A stretch of DNA of 64,000 nt from Coxiella endosymbiont of Dermacentor marginatus (GTDB lineage Bacteria > Pseudomonadota > Gammaproteobacteria > Coxiellales > Coxiellaceae): positions 558,001 to 622,000 of the forward strand of contig NZ_OU015521.1 in assembly GCF_907164955.1 (NCBI RefSeq). Direction: 5' to 3'. Each line of letters opens with the position of its first letter. Within the stretch, counting starts at the first letter, position 1. Below the pieces are notes generated by a model that saw nothing but the letters and a program-made list of their open reading frames with translations, had not been told where the DNA came from and searched no databases. Both the position numbers and the translations under genes were made by a program. Below are positions 47,232 through 58,534 of the stretch, one piece after another.

Positions 47232-50200
47232 ATGCCAAAAAGAGCGGATATAAAAAGTGTATTAATTATTGGAGCTGGTCCTATTGTCATTGGGCAAGCG
47301 TGTGAATTTGACTATTCTGGAACCCAAGCTTGTCGAGCCATCCGAGAGGAAGGATGTCGTGTCATTTTGGTGAATTCGAATCCTGTCACTATCATGACAG
47401 ATCCTGATGTAGCAGATGCTACTTATATTGAGCCTATCAGTTGGGAAGTAATTACCAAAATTATCAAAAAAGAAAAGCCGGATGCAATCTTGCCAACCAT
47501 GGGTGGTCAAACTGGTTTAAATTGTGCATTGGATTTAGTACGTAAAGGGGTTTTAGAAAAATATAAGGTGCAGCTAATTGGTGCTTCTCGAGAAGCCATT
47601 GATAAAGCTGAAGATCGGGCCTTATTTCAAAAGGCCATGGCTAAAATTGGTTTAAAGACAACCCGTTCTGGATTAACTCATTCTATGGAAAAAGCTTGGA
47701 AAATTCTAGATAGAGTTGGATTTCCGGCAATCATTCGCCCTTCCTTTACTTTAGGTGGGAGTGGTGGAGGTATTGCATACAATAGGGATGAATTTTTAGA
47801 AATTTGCACCCGCGGTCTCGCACTATCTCCTACTAATGAGGTATTAATTGATGAATCTATTGTCGGATGGAAAGAGTTTGAATTAGAAGTTGTACGAGAT
47901 AAGAAAGATAACTGTATTATTGTTTGTAGCATCGAAAATATGGATCCCGTAGGTATCCATACTGGCGATTCCATTACTATCGTTCCAGCACAGACATTGA
48001 CGGATAAAGAGTATCAACGCATGCGAGATGCCGCTATTGCAATTTTGCGAGAAATTGGGGTGGAAACTGGTGGCTCTAATGTACAATTCGCGATTAATCC
48101 AAACGACGGGCGAATGATTGTAATTGAAATGAATCCTCGCGTATCTCGTTCTTCTGCTCTTGCTTCAAAGGCTACTGGTTTTCCTATTGCAAAAGTTGCA
48201 GCGAAATTAGCTATTGGATTTACTTTAGATGAATTGCGGAATGAAATTACAGGTGGTAAAGTTCCCGCTTCATTTGAACCCACAATTGATTATGTTGTGA
48301 TTAAAATTCCTCGATTCAATTTTGAAAAATTTCCCCAAGCACAGCCTCGACTGACGACTCAGATGAAATCGGTAGGTGAAGTAATGGCTATTGGTCGCAC
48401 TTTTCAAGAATCCTTACAAAAAGCCATTCGTGGATTAGAGATTGGCGTTTACGGGTTAGAACCTAAAGTAAAAATTGGAGATTCGAAAACCATTGACGAG
48501 ACGCTTCGTGAAGCGATTAGAAAAGAATTACGCTTTGCTGGTCCTGAGCGTTTGTGGTACCTCGCTGACGCTTTTCGCATGGGTTTTAGTCTAGAAGAAG
48601 TTTATAGGAATAGCCAAATCGATCGTTGGTTTTTAATACAAATAGAAGAACTTGTTAGTTTAGAAAAAGCAATAGAGAACACATCTCTAAAAAAATTGTC
48701 TCGTGAGGAGTTATTTTATTTAAAACGTAAAGGATTTTCTGATAAGCGTTTAGCTCAATTATCAAAAACCACTGAAGAACAAGTGCGCAATTATCGGCAT
48801 AAATTAAAAATCCATCCCGTTTACAAGCGAGTGGATACTTGTGCCGCCGAATTTGTTACGGATACAGCTTATCTTTATTCAACTTATGAAGAAGAAGACG
48901 AATGTTTTCCAACAAATCGAAATAAAATAATGGTGTTAGGAAGCGGGCCAAATCGAATTGGTCAAGGTATCGAATTTGACTATTGCTGTGTGCATGCGGC
49001 GTTAGCTATGCGTGAAATGAGTTATGAAAGCATTATGGTCAATTGTAACCCCGAAACTGTTTCAACAGATTTTGATATTTCTGATCGACTTTATTTCGAA
49101 CCGCTTACATTAGAAGATGTTTTGGAAATTGTAGCCATTGAAAAACCTAAAGGTGTCATTGTCCAATTTGGAGGACAAACACCTTTGAAACTATCTAGAG
49201 CATTAGCAAAGGCAAAAGTTCCTATTTTAGGAACACAACCTGATGCTATTGATCGAGCTGAAGATCGTGAGCGCTTTCAAATGCTGATTCGAGAATTAAA
49301 TTTACAACAGCCACCCAATGGGACAGTGCGCAGTGTGAAAGAAGGTTTACGTTTAGCAAAAGTATTTTCCTATCCATTAATTGTTCGTCTTTCTTATGTA
49401 TTGGGTGGACGGGCCATGAAAATTATTTATAGCGAGAAAGAGTTGACTCGTTATATGACTAAAGATGTCATTGTTTCGGAAAATAAGCCTTTACTTTTAG
49501 ATAGGTTTTTGGATGATGCTATAGAAGTAGACATTGATGCAGTATGTGACGGTAAAAATGTTTTGATTGGTGGGATTTTGGAGCATATCGAGCAAGCTGG
49601 CGTTCATTCCGGTGATTCCTCTTGCACTTTTCCACCTCATAGTTTAAGCACAAAAATACAAGATCAACTACGAGAACAAGTCTGTCTAATAGCGAAAGAA
49701 CTCAATGTGATAGGTTTAATTAATACTCAATTTGCAATTCAGGGAGATGAAATCTATGTGCTTGAAGTTAATCCCCGTGCTTCTCGGACAGTCCCTTTTC
49801 TTGCAAAAGCTACAGGTCTATCCCTAACTAAAATTGCGGCTCGCTGTATGGTTAATGTTTCTTTGGAAGCACAGGCTGTGCAGGAATACATTCCTAATTT
49901 TTTCTTTGTGAAAAAACCGGTTTTCCCATTCAATAAATTTGCAGGTGTCGATCCTATCTTGGGACCTGAAATGCGTTCTACCGGAGAAGCCATGGGAGTA
50001 GGTGAGAATTTTGGTCAAGCCTTTGCAAAAGGCCAGTTAGGTGGTGGGGATGTTATCCCGCGCGGTGGGCGTGCTTTTGTTAGTGTTCGCGATGCAGATA
50101 AAGAACGCGCAGTAAAAGTGACCAGTGCTTTAGCAAATTTGGGATTTGAGATTGTTTCTACTCGAGGGACTGCCAAGGTATTAAAAAACGCGGGAATTTT

Positions 50201-50459
50201 GTGTACGGTGGTTAATAAAGTCACTGAAGGTCACCCTCATATTGTCGACATGATTGAAAATGAACAGATAAATTTTATTATCAATACTACGGAAGGTGAA
50301 CAGGCCATTGAAGATTCAAATATTATCCGAATTAGCGCAGTCCAACACAAAGTGTGTTATACAACGACATTAGCGGGTGGGGAAGCCACTATTTTGGCTC
50401 TGCAGACAAGTGATTCAAATCATCTTCAGCCTCTGCAAGATATTCATCGTCAAAGATGA
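47232..50459 (+). CDS. carB: Carbamoyl-phosphate synthase large subunit
   Basis: Makes carbamoyl phosphate from bicarbonate, ATP and ammonia supplied by CarA. I chose ATG 47232 because the protein then begins [21 protein letters not shown], as in relatives; an ATG twelve bases earlier is in frame. The two homologous ATP-grasp halves are evident, the second opening with [21 protein letters not shown]-terminal allosteric MGS-like domain includes [19 protein letters not shown]. The 1075 residues match E. coli (1073). Confidence 0.97.
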   Translation: MPKRADIKSVLIIGAGPIVIGQACEFDYSGTQACRAIREEGCRVILVNSNPVTIMTDPDVADATYIEPISWEVITKIIKKEKPDAILPTMGGQTGLNCALDLVRKGVLEKYKVQLIGASREAIDKAEDRALFQKAMAKIGLKTTRSGLTHSMEKAWKILDRVGFPAIIRPSFTLGGSGGGIAYNRDEFLEICTRGLALSPTNEVLIDESIVGWKEFELEVVRDKKDNCIIVCSIENMDPVGIHTGDSITIVPAQTLTDKEYQRMRDAAIAILREIGVETGGSNVQFAINPNDGRMIVIEMNPRVSRSSALASKATGFPIAKVAAKLAIGFTLDELRNEITGGKVPASFEPTIDYVVIKIPRFNFEKFPQAQPRLTTQMKSVGEVMAIGRTFQESLQKAIRGLEIGVYGLEPKVKIGDSKTIDETLREAIRKELRFAGPERLWYLADAFRMGFSLEEVYRNSQIDRWFLIQIEELVSLEKAIENTSLKKLSREELFYLKRKGFSDKRLAQLSKTTEEQVRNYRHKLKIHPVYKRVDTCAAEFVTDTAYLYSTYEEEDECFPTNRNKIMVLGSGPNRIGQGIEFDYCCVHAALAMREMSYESIMVNCNPETVSTDFDISDRLYFEPLTLEDVLEIVAIEKPKGVIVQFGGQTPLKLSRALAKAKVPILGTQPDAIDRAEDRERFQMLIRELNLQQPPNGTVRSVKEGLRLAKVFSYPLIVRLSYVLGGRAMKIIYSEKELTRYMTKDVIVSENKPLLLDRFLDDAIEVDIDAVCDGKNVLIGGILEHIEQAGVHSGDSSCTFPPHSLSTKIQDQLREQVCLIAKELNVIGLINTQFAIQGDEIYVLEVNPRASRTVPFLAKATGLSLTKIAARCMVNVSLEAQAVQEYIPNFFFVKKPVFPFNKFAGVDPILGPEMRSTGEAMGVGENFGQAFAKGQLGGGDVIPRGGRAFVSVRDADKERAVKVTSALANLGFEIVSTRGTAKVLKNAGILCTVVNKVTEGHPHIVDMIENEQINFIINTTEGEQAIEDSNIIRISAVQHKVCYTTTLAGGEATILALQTSDSNHLQPLQDIHRQR

Positions 50460-50845
50460 TCAGATACTTTCTTATTGGCTATCCGCTATCCGCTGTTAAT
50501 ATATGATGCTTTCCTATCTGAAGCCTTTCTGATACTGAATCTTGAGTAAGCTTTTAATATACAGAGTAGATTTAGGTCTATTCGGTAGTTTGATTGTGAG
50601 TCATATCTAAATTTTAAGAAGAGTTCTGAAGACTAAGCTAGCTAGGAGGCTAAAATACCGTTGTTGAATATAAATTAAATTTATTGCTTCTGGATGCATA
50701 CTAGAATCTACTTTCTATATTATCAATATTGATATTATAGTATTTATAGCGACCGTATGAATGAGCTTGAATGGCAAAGCAAGCATGTGTGTGTGGTGCT
50801 ACAGCAGTGCTATACTGGACGTTTTATATTGTTTGAGGTGGTACG
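50460..50845. other. Gene-free spacer
   Basis: No gene, RNA or strong hairpin is seen in these 386 bases between carB and greA. A short tandem CTATCCG repeat lies near 50480-50492. Confidence 0.5.
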
Positions 50846-51328
50846 ATGATGCGAGCGATTGTTCCTATAACTGTAAAAGGTATTGCTAATTTACGATCAG
50901 AGTTAGAATTTTTGAAAACGGTCGAACGGCCTAAGATCATTACAGCTATCGCAGAAGCGCGTGCTCACGGTGATTTAAAAGAAAATGCCGAATATCATGC
51001 TGCACGGGAACGTCAATCGTTTATAGAGGGACGTATTTTAGAAATTGAATCGAAATTAGCTCACTGTCAGATAATCGATATCTCACACATTCCTAACGAG
51101 GGGAAAGTAATTTTCGGAGCTACGGTTACTCTGTTAAATTTAAAAACTCAAACTGAAGTTGTCTATCAAATTGTAGGTGTAGATGAAATTAACTTGAGAG
51201 AAAGTAAAATTTCGATATCTGCTCCTTTAGCACGGGCTTTGATTGGAAAATATATTGAGGATGTTGTAGAAGTTAAAACTCCAGAGGGCACAACAGAATA
51301 TGAAATTTTGAATGTCGAATATCTTTAA
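50846..51328 (+). CDS. greA: Transcription elongation factor GreA
   Basis: Rescues backtracked RNA polymerase by stimulating transcript cleavage. The N-terminal coiled coil carries the catalytic acidic tip region in [21 protein letters not shown]. The C-terminal FKBP-like domain ends with SPL-type [19 protein letters not shown]. The 160 residues match the family. An ATGATG start is preceded by GAGGTGG. carA-carB-greA is a conserved order. Confidence 0.96.
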   Translation: MMRAIVPITVKGIANLRSELEFLKTVERPKIITAIAEARAHGDLKENAEYHAARERQSFIEGRILEIESKLAHCQIIDISHIPNEGKVIFGATVTLLNLKTQTEVVYQIVGVDEINLRESKISISAPLARALIGKYIEDVVEVKTPEGTTEYEILNVEYL

Positions 51329-51448
51329 TCAATTTTCTAGTAAAAATCATTCGTGGCTTACTAATGAAGCACAAAAATAACAAAGCAAGACCTAATGTGA
51401 TTCTTACTAACTCTTGAAAATTTACTTAATGTCAATCTCGATCTGAGC

Positions 51449-52006
51449 TTATGATTTCCATTTAATATTACACCCTTGGCTTGGTTGTTGTTTGCGACTA
51501 ACAGGTTTCCCAGAAAGTATGTTATCTAGTGCTTTACTAAGATCTTTCCCCGTAACAGGAATATCTCTCCCAGGGCTTGAGTCATCGAAACGGCCGTGGT
51601 AAATACAAATAAGGTTGTGATTAAATATATAGAAATCAGGGGTGCATTCTGCCTGATAAGCTTGAGCGACTTCTTGAGTTTCATCAAAAAGATAGGGAAA
51701 GGAATAATCAAAATTTTTAGCTATAGCTTTCATATTTTCAGGAGAATCCTCTGGGTAATTTTTGATGTCATTAGAATTAATAGCAACAAATTGAATGCTT
51801 TTAGCTTGATATTTTTTTGCTATTTCAACCAGTTTTTTTTGAATGTGCTGAACAAAAGGGCAGTGATTACAGATAAACATAACAACTGTTGCGACGTCGG
51901 ATTTTAGCTGGCTCAATGACTTTTTTTCACTGCTGATAACATCAGTCAAGTTAAAACTTGGCGCTTTCGTTCCCAAAGGGATTATCTTTGAAGAAGTTAA
52001 GGTCAT
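51449..52006 (-). CDS. Thioredoxin-like (AhpC/TSA-type) protein
   Basis: A 185-residue thioredoxin-fold protein. The start at 52006 is supported by TAAGGAG upstream; a longer in-frame start at 52093 would add 29 residues that do not look conserved. The active-site region reads VVMFICNHCPFVQHIQKKL, with a CxxC pair at 46 and 49. The later VAINSNDIKNYPEDSPENMK and ECTPDFYIFN segments are typical of the thiol-disulfide or peroxiredoxin-like 'thioredoxin family protein' group. The exact substrate is unknown. No membrane segment or clear signal peptide, so probably cytoplasmic. Confidence 0.82.
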   Translation of the reverse strand: MTLTSSKIIPLGTKAPSFNLTDVISSEKKSLSQLKSDVATVVMFICNHCPFVQHIQKKLVEIAKKYQAKSIQFVAINSNDIKNYPEDSPENMKAIAKNFDYSFPYLFDETQEVAQAYQAECTPDFYIFNHNLICIYHGRFDDSSPGRDIPVTGKDLSKALDNILSGKPVSRKQQPSQGCNIKWKS

Positions 52007-53652
52007 TTTTTTCTCCTTATTTTTTATTTCGCTATTTCCAAGATTAATTTCCATTATGTTGATCTTTAAATAAGACCTTACGGAATTAACCATGAATCGT
52101 TAATGCACATAATATCTTAAATGAGAGGTGCTCCACCATACTATTTGGATTAATTTTTCCAGTAGAGGCAAATAGCATGAAAAGGAAAATATCCATAAAA
52201 ATGCGTAATTTTTTCAGACCTCTATTAAAATTTTTACAAAAAAAATGATGTTTGAATAACAAGTAATAGATCAGAAGAGTGGCAATATTTAGATAGATTG
52301 GGAATGTTTTCTTTTTTGGTGGCTATAATCATTTGCTTATACGATTAAAAGGAAGAAATAACAGGAAAATGGTTAAGAATATTTATTGACGCCACTAGTC
52401 ACTTAACATTTAGTTTTGATTTTTATCAGATTACAATATCCTTTTTGTCACCAGAGTAAAGCTCGTTTATATTTAAAAAATCCAAAATTTTGCTTCTAAA
52501 AAGATTGTATACTGTTTTTAAAGATAAAGTAGTTGTAGTGATAGATCGAACTGTTGTTAAAATAGATCGAACTGTTGTTAAAATAGATCGAACTGTTGTT
52601 AAAACTGAGATCGTAAGAGGGAAGGCGCATAGCAAAGAGAAGGTCGTGAAGTCTATGAACATATAGAGATGAGATAAAGTATAGACTAAACCATAGCAAC
52701 ACAACTAGGGAAAGATAAAGTAACTTACTTTGATTGTAACTTTTAATTCTGATATTAAAAAAATACAGCACTTATAGAGATAATCTTAGATCAAACCATT
52801 TTTTTTATCTTGGTATTCTTATTAGTCATACCAGGAAAGTCATTACGCAACAATATTTCAAATGCCAATGCCAGGATATTACGATTGGATTTTTTTAATA
52901 TACAAACTCCTCTATTTTTTAATTCTTAAAAATGTAGAAACAAAGTACTATTTTTATGAAGTAGTTAGGGTTAGTTCTATTAATGCTCTCAATTGGATTA
53001 AGCAGATTTGTTAGCTTTTATTATGATATGAAAGGTGGTCTAAAATACAATTTTAAGCAAAGAAGGTGTGCTCATGAATCAGATAAATATATGTTAGACG
53101 CTAACTATGAAAAAAGTAAAATTAAAGAAGATGAAAGTTTTCTAACCTCTGGAAGTCAAAATTCTTTTTATTTACATACTGTTGGAATATTTTTTTCGTC
53201 TTTCAGATTTGCATGATATTGTTATTTTGGGCTGCCTATGTATCAGTTCTAGTAAAATAGGGGCGTGAATTGAAAAGTATTCTATTTTATAGAATACACT
53301 TAATTAACGAAAATCACCGACGCAAAAGTTTTTATATATTCTCAGAGACGCAATTTCGTGACTTTAAGAATCTATACGGATAAAAGGTATTTGTAGATTA
53401 GGAGATAGGATATATAATTATTTAGAGGACCATTTGATTCCTTCGAAAACTGAAGATACCTGGAAATATTTTTATAGAATTTTGCTTTTTTGTAACTTAA
53501 CCTGAGTAATGAAATTTCGTGACATTTTATGTTCCACATTAGCGACTTTAGATAGATGAAAACGCCCTGCCATTGATAATCATGACTTTCCTCATACTGA
53601 ATAATAAGCATTTTCAACGGCAGTTTTTTCTAGTACACAGTTTGATCAAGAT
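52007..53652. other. Mostly gene-free stretch with tandem repeat
   Basis: Apart from the 3 x 21-bp repeat at 52541-52603, no gene is supported. A forward frame at 52983-53216 of 77 codons has no recognisable features and lies in AT-rich sequence; I do not call it. Confidence 0.45.
52541..52603. repeat. Three perfect 21-bp tandem repeats
   Basis: The unit ATAGATCGAACTGTTGTTAAA occurs three times without change. Since 21 is divisible by three, it translates as a perfect heptad: IDRTVVK three times on the plus strand, within an open frame running from about 52460 to a stop at 52666. That frame starts without ATG (a TTG at 52490 is possible) and continues after the repeat with TEIVRGKAHSKEKVVKSMN. 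It may be a relic of a coiled-coil or fibre-like protein. Confidence 0.85.
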
Positions 53653-53922
53653 CTATTTATGAAGCAATATACCGGCACGTCGTAAATAATTAGCTACTGC
53701 CCAATAATATTTAAATCCGGGGTGTTTTTTAATAAGTCTAGATAAAATAGGCGCAACACCTCCTAGTTGCTCATGATCAAGAGCATCCTGGGATCCCAAT
53801 TCTGTAATAAATCGTCCATTCTGATGATGAATTCCTTAAACTGAAGCTACAATCACGTAATATCCCTGATTATGCACAATTTCTTTGACTCTTATCAGGA
53901 ATCTTTCCTTTTGTAAATGAAT
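53653..53922 (-). pseudogene. 6-phosphofructokinase C-terminal remnant (PPi-type)
   Basis: On the minus strand this 89-codon frame reads as the C-terminal part of a PPi-dependent phosphofructokinase, with segments VKEIVHNQGYYVIVASV, GIHHQNGRFITELGSQD, DHEQLGGVAPILSRLIKK and FKYYWAVANYLRRAG, which match the conserved QLGGVAPxxAxLIKKxxGxKxxWAVxDYLQRxA block. An in-frame TAA at 53838-53836 replaces the usual Glu of SEGI. The N-terminal three quarters, including the catalytic site, is missing, so this cannot be a working enzyme. Confidence 0.75.
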
Positions 53923-53943
53923 TTTTACTATTTTTCAATATAA

Positions 53944-56007
53944 TTATATCTTTTCTTGCTGAGATCGAATAAGAAGTAAAGTTCCATCCCATTCAGAAAA
54001 GTAATGTTTCTTTTTGGATTCTTGTGAAGAAGTAACGATTTTTAATCTTCTCCATTGATAACCAGACAAGCTAGGAATAAATTTATCGATACCTTTACTA
54101 TCCAACCAAGTAATTTCGTGAGGACGGTATAATAAAGTCATTAAATGCTTGGGTGCCAGATGGTAATTAATTGAGCCTATCCATAAGGGTAAGTGAGAGT
54201 TTTCGAACCGTAAGCCAGGTTTCCATAACCGAAGCTCGATAATAGTAGTTTCGTGTGGGAGATGTTTGATCATGAATAAAACGGGTGGTTTACCTCGATA
54301 AAGCCATGGAAATAAGGGGAGATGACATTCCGGTTTATAGCTTGTAAACCGTCCTAAAGTAGTTTGGACGTCTGTTTTGTTACGGATAGTTTGCCATCCT
54401 TTCTGTTCTAATGTTTGTTCGATAGTGCTTAGCTCATCTATCCATTGAATGTTGAGAGGTTGAGCAGGATGGCCGAATCGATTAATTCGGAAAATAGGCA
54501 CATATCGTAATGGATTTTTCCACCAATCCTCAATAGTAGTTTCTTGAATGGGCCAAATAGGTATATAACGATGAATTAGAATGTGGTATTTTAATTTGCT
54601 AAGACCAGCCCACGGAATGGTAATAGCAAAAATTAAAAATATTAACCATTTTAAATTTCCAAAAGCTTTTGGAGGGGTATAGCGTCGATACGAAACAATA
54701 ATACTTAACAAAATCGCAAACCCAAAGAAAAGACTACCTAAAACATCTTCTAGCCAGTGTGCACCTAAATACAAACGGGAATAGCTTATTAAAATAATTA
54801 AAATAGTTACTAAGATATAAGGGATCCAGCGCCATTTTTCAGATATCTGTTGAGCTGTTAAAAAGGCAATAAAACCGAAGATAGGAAGGCTAAGTCCAAT
54901 ATGACCGCTGGGAAAAGAAGAAGAGTAATCTAAAATTAGAAAGCCTGTGGGTCGCGAAGAATAAATTAACTGTTTAGTAAAAAAAATAAAAAACCCTGTT
55001 ATCAGGGTAACGGCTGTTAAGTGTACGGCGGGACGAAAAAGTTTTTTAACAATAAGAGCGGATATAAGGATTAAAACAATACTAATTATTACCTGGGTAT
55101 CGCCTAGTACTGTAATAATAGTGAAAAACTTATCAAAGTTTGGAAAACGTAGACTTTGTAAGAAATAAAATAAAGGCTCGTTAAAGCCAGTTGCAGGTCC
55201 TGATATCGCAACAACAATAGCTAACAAGAAAAAACAACAAAGGCTTAAAAATGCTAACAGTACCGTAGTTAATTGATGATGATCTGTCGGAATTTTACGG
55301 TTAGTAATAAATTGTAATAAAAAGCGCGAAGAATGGTGATAATATAACCACCGCCACAAATAATTGACGATATTATTGATCATGGATACTAAAAAACTAA
55401 AAAAATGCTGGATGGCCCAAAAAAGCAGCCAAACTAAAACGATAATAGCTAATCCTGTTAATATAAATGTAGTGGTTACGTGATGGGGTAATCGTAAGGA
55501 CACCGTACCGATAAGCACTCCTGGTAGCAAATAAGCAGTTGCCCAAAATATTGCTGAAGGAATAGCTGCAAAGAGAAAGCGAAGCCAACCCATTTTCAAA
55601 AGACCTGCAATTAACGGAACGGAACTTCTTACAGGTCCGACAAAACGACCAATTAAGATACTTTTTCCTCCATGTTTTTCGAATAAAGTCTCTCCCACTC
55701 TTAACCACTGAGGATATCGTTTAAAAGGCCAGATCAGCCGAAGGTGTTCATTATAATATTTTCCTATAAAAAAACCGACAGTATCCCCAAATAATGCGCC
55801 TGCTGCAGCCCAAGATAAAGTAGCATTTAACGAAATCATTCCGCGACCTACCAAAATACCAATGATCGACATAGTAATAGAACCAGGGATAATAGTCCCA
55901 ATTAAGGGCAAGGATTCAGTGAACGATATAAGAAAAGCAAACAATATACCCATATAGACGTGAGCTTGTAGATAATGACTAATTTGCGTGAGATAATGCT
56001 CAATCAT
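53944..56007 (-). CDS. DedA - PAP2 phosphatase - LssY_C fusion membrane protein
   Basis: A 687-residue three-part membrane protein. Residues about 1-200 are a DedA/SNARE-associated domain with FTESLPLIGTIIPGS and GRFVGPVRSSVPLIAG. Residues about 240-450 are a type 2 phosphatidic acid phosphatase with KQLIYSSRPTG, the catalytic SFPSGH motif and SRLYLGAHWLEDVLG, so the three PAP2 motifs are intact. Residues about 480-687 match the LssY C-terminal domain known from the Legionella lss locus. It likely handles lipid phosphates (for example undecaprenyl or phosphatidyl phosphates). It is downstream of lipA on the same strand. Confidence 0.88.
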   Translation of the reverse strand: MIEHYLTQISHYLQAHVYMGILFAFLISFTESLPLIGTIIPGSITMSIIGILVGRGMISLNATLSWAAAGALFGDTVGFFIGKYYNEHLRLIWPFKRYPQWLRVGETLFEKHGGKSILIGRFVGPVRSSVPLIAGLLKMGWLRFLFAAIPSAIFWATAYLLPGVLIGTVSLRLPHHVTTTFILTGLAIIVLVWLLFWAIQHFFSFLVSMINNIVNYLWRWLYYHHSSRFLLQFITNRKIPTDHHQLTTVLLAFLSLCCFFLLAIVVAISGPATGFNEPLFYFLQSLRFPNFDKFFTIITVLGDTQVIISIVLILISALIVKKLFRPAVHLTAVTLITGFFIFFTKQLIYSSRPTGFLILDYSSSFPSGHIGLSLPIFGFIAFLTAQQISEKWRWIPYILVTILIILISYSRLYLGAHWLEDVLGSLFFGFAILLSIIVSYRRYTPPKAFGNLKWLIFLIFAITIPWAGLSKLKYHILIHRYIPIWPIQETTIEDWWKNPLRYVPIFRINRFGHPAQPLNIQWIDELSTIEQTLEQKGWQTIRNKTDVQTTLGRFTSYKPECHLPLFPWLYRGKPPVLFMIKHLPHETTIIELRLWKPGLRFENSHLPLWIGSINYHLAPKHLMTLLYRPHEITWLDSKGIDKFIPSLSGYQWRRLKIVTSSQESKKKHYFSEWDGTLLLIRSQQEKI

Positions 56008-56063
56008 CGATTATTTTTATTTTGCTATCCAAAAAAAGATGAGAAAATTTATAAGAATATATC

Positions 56064-57011
56064 TTATAAGAAGATATCCCCTTTCATCTGTAAATCAGCA
56101 TGATACGAAGAACGGACTAATGGGCCACTGGCGACATTAGTAAATCCTAAATTTTTTGCAAGTTTGCCTAATTCAAGAAACTCTTGAGGTTTTACATAGT
56201 GATCGACGCGCATGTGATAACGAGTAGGCTGCAGGTATTGACCAAGTGTTATCATATCAACATCATGTTTACGTAAATCTTGCATCACAGTTTCTACTTC
56301 TTCACGCCTTTCCCCAAGGCCTAACATCATACCAGATTTAGTAGGAATTCCAGGAAAGCGCTTTTTAAATTTCTGTAATAAGGTTAACGAACATTGGTAG
56401 TCCGCGCCTGGTCGAGCTTGCTTATATAATCGAGGAACTGTTTCAATATTGTGGTTAAAAACGTCCGGCAAACCTCCAACAAGAATATCTAAGGCTTTTT
56501 CCATTCGTCCACGAAAATCAGGAACTAAAATCTCAATTTTAATATCCGGATTTTTTTCACGCACAGCCTTAATACATTGGACATAATGTGAAGCCCCTCC
56601 ATCTCGTAGATCATCTCGATTCACTGATGTAATAACCACATATTTTAAAGCTATGAGATTTATGGTATTTGCCAAACTAATAGGTTCCTTAGGATCAAGA
56701 GGGTTAGGGCGTCCATGTCCTACATTACAAAAACTACAGCGGCGTGTACATTTATCACCCATAATCATGAAAGTAGCAGTATTATGACTAAAGCACTCAT
56801 TTAAATTAGGACAAGAAGCCTCTTCACAGACTGTCACCAGTTGATTATCTCGAAGTAATTTTTTCAGTTGTTTTTGTTTATTATCAGTAGATAAACGAAT
56901 TCGAATCCAACTGGGTTTGCGAAGCGGATTATCAGTAGCTTCGATTTTAATAGGAATGCGTGATAGTTTCTCTTTTCCGCAAGCTTTCTGAGTTGGATCA
57001 TATTTTGACAT
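56064..57011 (-). CDS. lipA: Lipoyl synthase
   Basis: Radical SAM enzyme that inserts two sulfurs into octanoyl groups to form lipoyl groups on AceF and related proteins. The auxiliary cluster cysteines are at 62, 67 and 73 ([12 protein letters not shown]), and the radical SAM cluster cysteines at 88, 92 and 95 (CTRRCSFC). The C-terminal RSSYHAD segment contributes the cluster serine. The 315 residues are normal length. It overlaps the end of lipB by 14 bases. It depends on SAM and on Fe-S assembly. Confidence 0.96.
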   Translation of the reverse strand: MSKYDPTQKACGKEKLSRIPIKIEATDNPLRKPSWIRIRLSTDNKQKQLKKLLRDNQLVTVCEEASCPNLNECFSHNTATFMIMGDKCTRRCSFCNVGHGRPNPLDPKEPISLANTINLIALKYVVITSVNRDDLRDGGASHYVQCIKAVREKNPDIKIEILVPDFRGRMEKALDILVGGLPDVFNHNIETVPRLYKQARPGADYQCSLTLLQKFKKRFPGIPTKSGMMLGLGERREEVETVMQDLRKHDVDMITLGQYLQPTRYHMRVDHYVKPQEFLELGKLAKNLGFTNVASGPLVRSSYHADLQMKGDIFL

Positions 57012-57666
57012 TGATAAAGGACTCCAACGTATTTTCTATTTTGATGAGAGGCTGATTATATCCAAAATTCTTTAGAAGAGGTAAAATAATTGCCTGACGA
57101 ACTGAAGATAAATTAATATCATTCACGTAATTACATACCTGTGTCATAGTTAATCCCTTAAATCCACAAGGATTAATATAAGTAAATGGAGTTAAATCCA
57201 TCACTACGTTAAATGCTAGTCCATGATAGCTATATCCTTTGCGTACGCGAAGACCAATGGAGCATATCTTTTCTTCTTCAATATATACTCCAGGAGCTGA
57301 TTCCTTTCCTTTAGCATTGATGCCAAATTGTTTTAAAGAGTCAATAATGGTATTTTCAATAGCACGTACAAAAGATCGAGTCTTAAGTTTGAGACGATTA
57401 AGGTCAAACAACAGATATATCATAAGCTGTCCTGGTCCATGGTAGGTAACTTGGCCACCTCGATCACATTGGATAAGAGGAATCTCATGAGTATTCAACA
57501 CATGTTCTGGTTTACCAGCTAGTCCTTGTGTAAAAACAGGAAAATGTTCTAGCATCCAAACTTCGTCTTTGGTATTAGAGTCTCTTTGAGAAGTAAATAC
57601 CTGCATGGCTTTCCAAACAGGTAGATAAAGCATTAATTGATTAAACTGGCGAATAATAACATCCAC
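56998..57666 (-). CDS. lipB: Octanoyl-ACP:protein octanoyltransferase
   Basis: Transfers octanoate from ACP to lipoyl domains, before LipA. The signature [12 protein letters not shown] (69-80), the catalytic lysine in KICSIGLR (Lys133) and the catalytic cysteine in INPCGF (Cys167) are all present. The 222 residues match the family. It lies upstream of lipA with a short overlap, so the two are probably cotranslated. Confidence 0.95.
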   Translation of the reverse strand: MDVIIRQFNQLMLYLPVWKAMQVFTSQRDSNTKDEVWMLEHFPVFTQGLAGKPEHVLNTHEIPLIQCDRGGQVTYHGPGQLMIYLLFDLNRLKLKTRSFVRAIENTIIDSLKQFGINAKGKESAPGVYIEEEKICSIGLRVRKGYSYHGLAFNVVMDLTPFTYINPCGFKGLTMTQVCNYVNDINLSSVRQAIILPLLKNFGYNQPLIKIENTLESFINVKI

Positions 57667-58534
57667 AGCAGTATTTTACTCAGGATAAAATATAAAGACT
57701 AGATCATAAAGAGAACAGGTGCTTTCAAAGAAAAGATGAGACAGATAAAGAATAACTTTTCCGCTCTAAAAATATTCTGAGAAAATACTCAGAATATTTT
57801 TAGAGCGGAAACATAAGTAATTAACAATATTTTAAAAATCAGAGCCATAACGCAACTAAACACTTTTGATTATATCTTGTAATCCTTAACTATATAATAG
57901 TAAATAGAATGACCTTAGAGAAAAAACACCAAAACTCAAATAATTAATCTAAATAATTAGTAAGATAATATAGAAGAGAGAAAATTTTTGAAGAAAAAGT
58001 AGATACACTGGATCACACATACAATCTGGTAATTTGGAACAACCAGTGATGATATTAATTAAATAAAAAAGAAATCAATAAGCTCGCGTTAATCTCAGTA
58101 CAAAAATACCAATGATAATAGCACTCTCATGCACAAGGAAGAATTCAACTACAAAGTCAAAAGAGTAATGACAATACAATATCTGACAAAAAAGAAACTT
58201 TTGAAGTCCATAATGACTTCAATGAAGCGAGAATCAAATAATAATGAAAATAAAAAATCTCAGCGAATAGCAAAGCAATTTCTATTGCGCTATTTTTTCC
58301 TTAAACTCTCAGCCTACAATGAGTTTAAAATTTTTCAGTCCAATAGATTATCCGAGCCCAATTTAACAGTAGAATTGAGAAAATGAGCCCCCTCAGGGTG
58401 TTAAAAATCATCAACCGGTTGTAACATACTTTCAACAGGGTCCTGTAATTAAAAACAATAGTGTATAGTAATGTTTCCTCTTTACTACAACTAAAATATA
58501 TGTGGATTTTCTACTTTGGATATCAGTTATGAAG
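57667..58534. other. Gene-free stretch with long hairpin
   Basis: No supported gene. It holds the 24-bp hairpin at 57758-57811. A forward frame of 85 codons at 58129-58386 is lysine-rich and without recognisable motifs; I regard it as chance in AT-rich DNA. Confidence 0.5.
57758..57811. repeat. 24-bp perfect hairpin upstream of lipB
   Basis: An arm containing TTTCCGCTCTAAAAATATTC (57758-57781) pairs perfectly with 57788-57811 across a 6-nt loop (AAAATA). It is the longest perfect stem seen in the window. It lies 92 bases upstream of the lipB start, where it could end transcription from the former upstream gene or act in the lipB leader. Confidence 0.85.

Noticed and set aside
47262-48283. 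Several open frames antisense to carB
   Set aside because: They mirror the codon structure of carB on the opposite strand and have no independent signals.
52983-53216. 77-codon open frame
   Set aside because: No ribosome site, no family features; likely chance opening in AT-rich sequence.
58129-58386. 85-codon lysine-rich open frame
   Set aside because: Composition follows the AT-rich DNA; no motif, no ribosome site and no supporting synteny.
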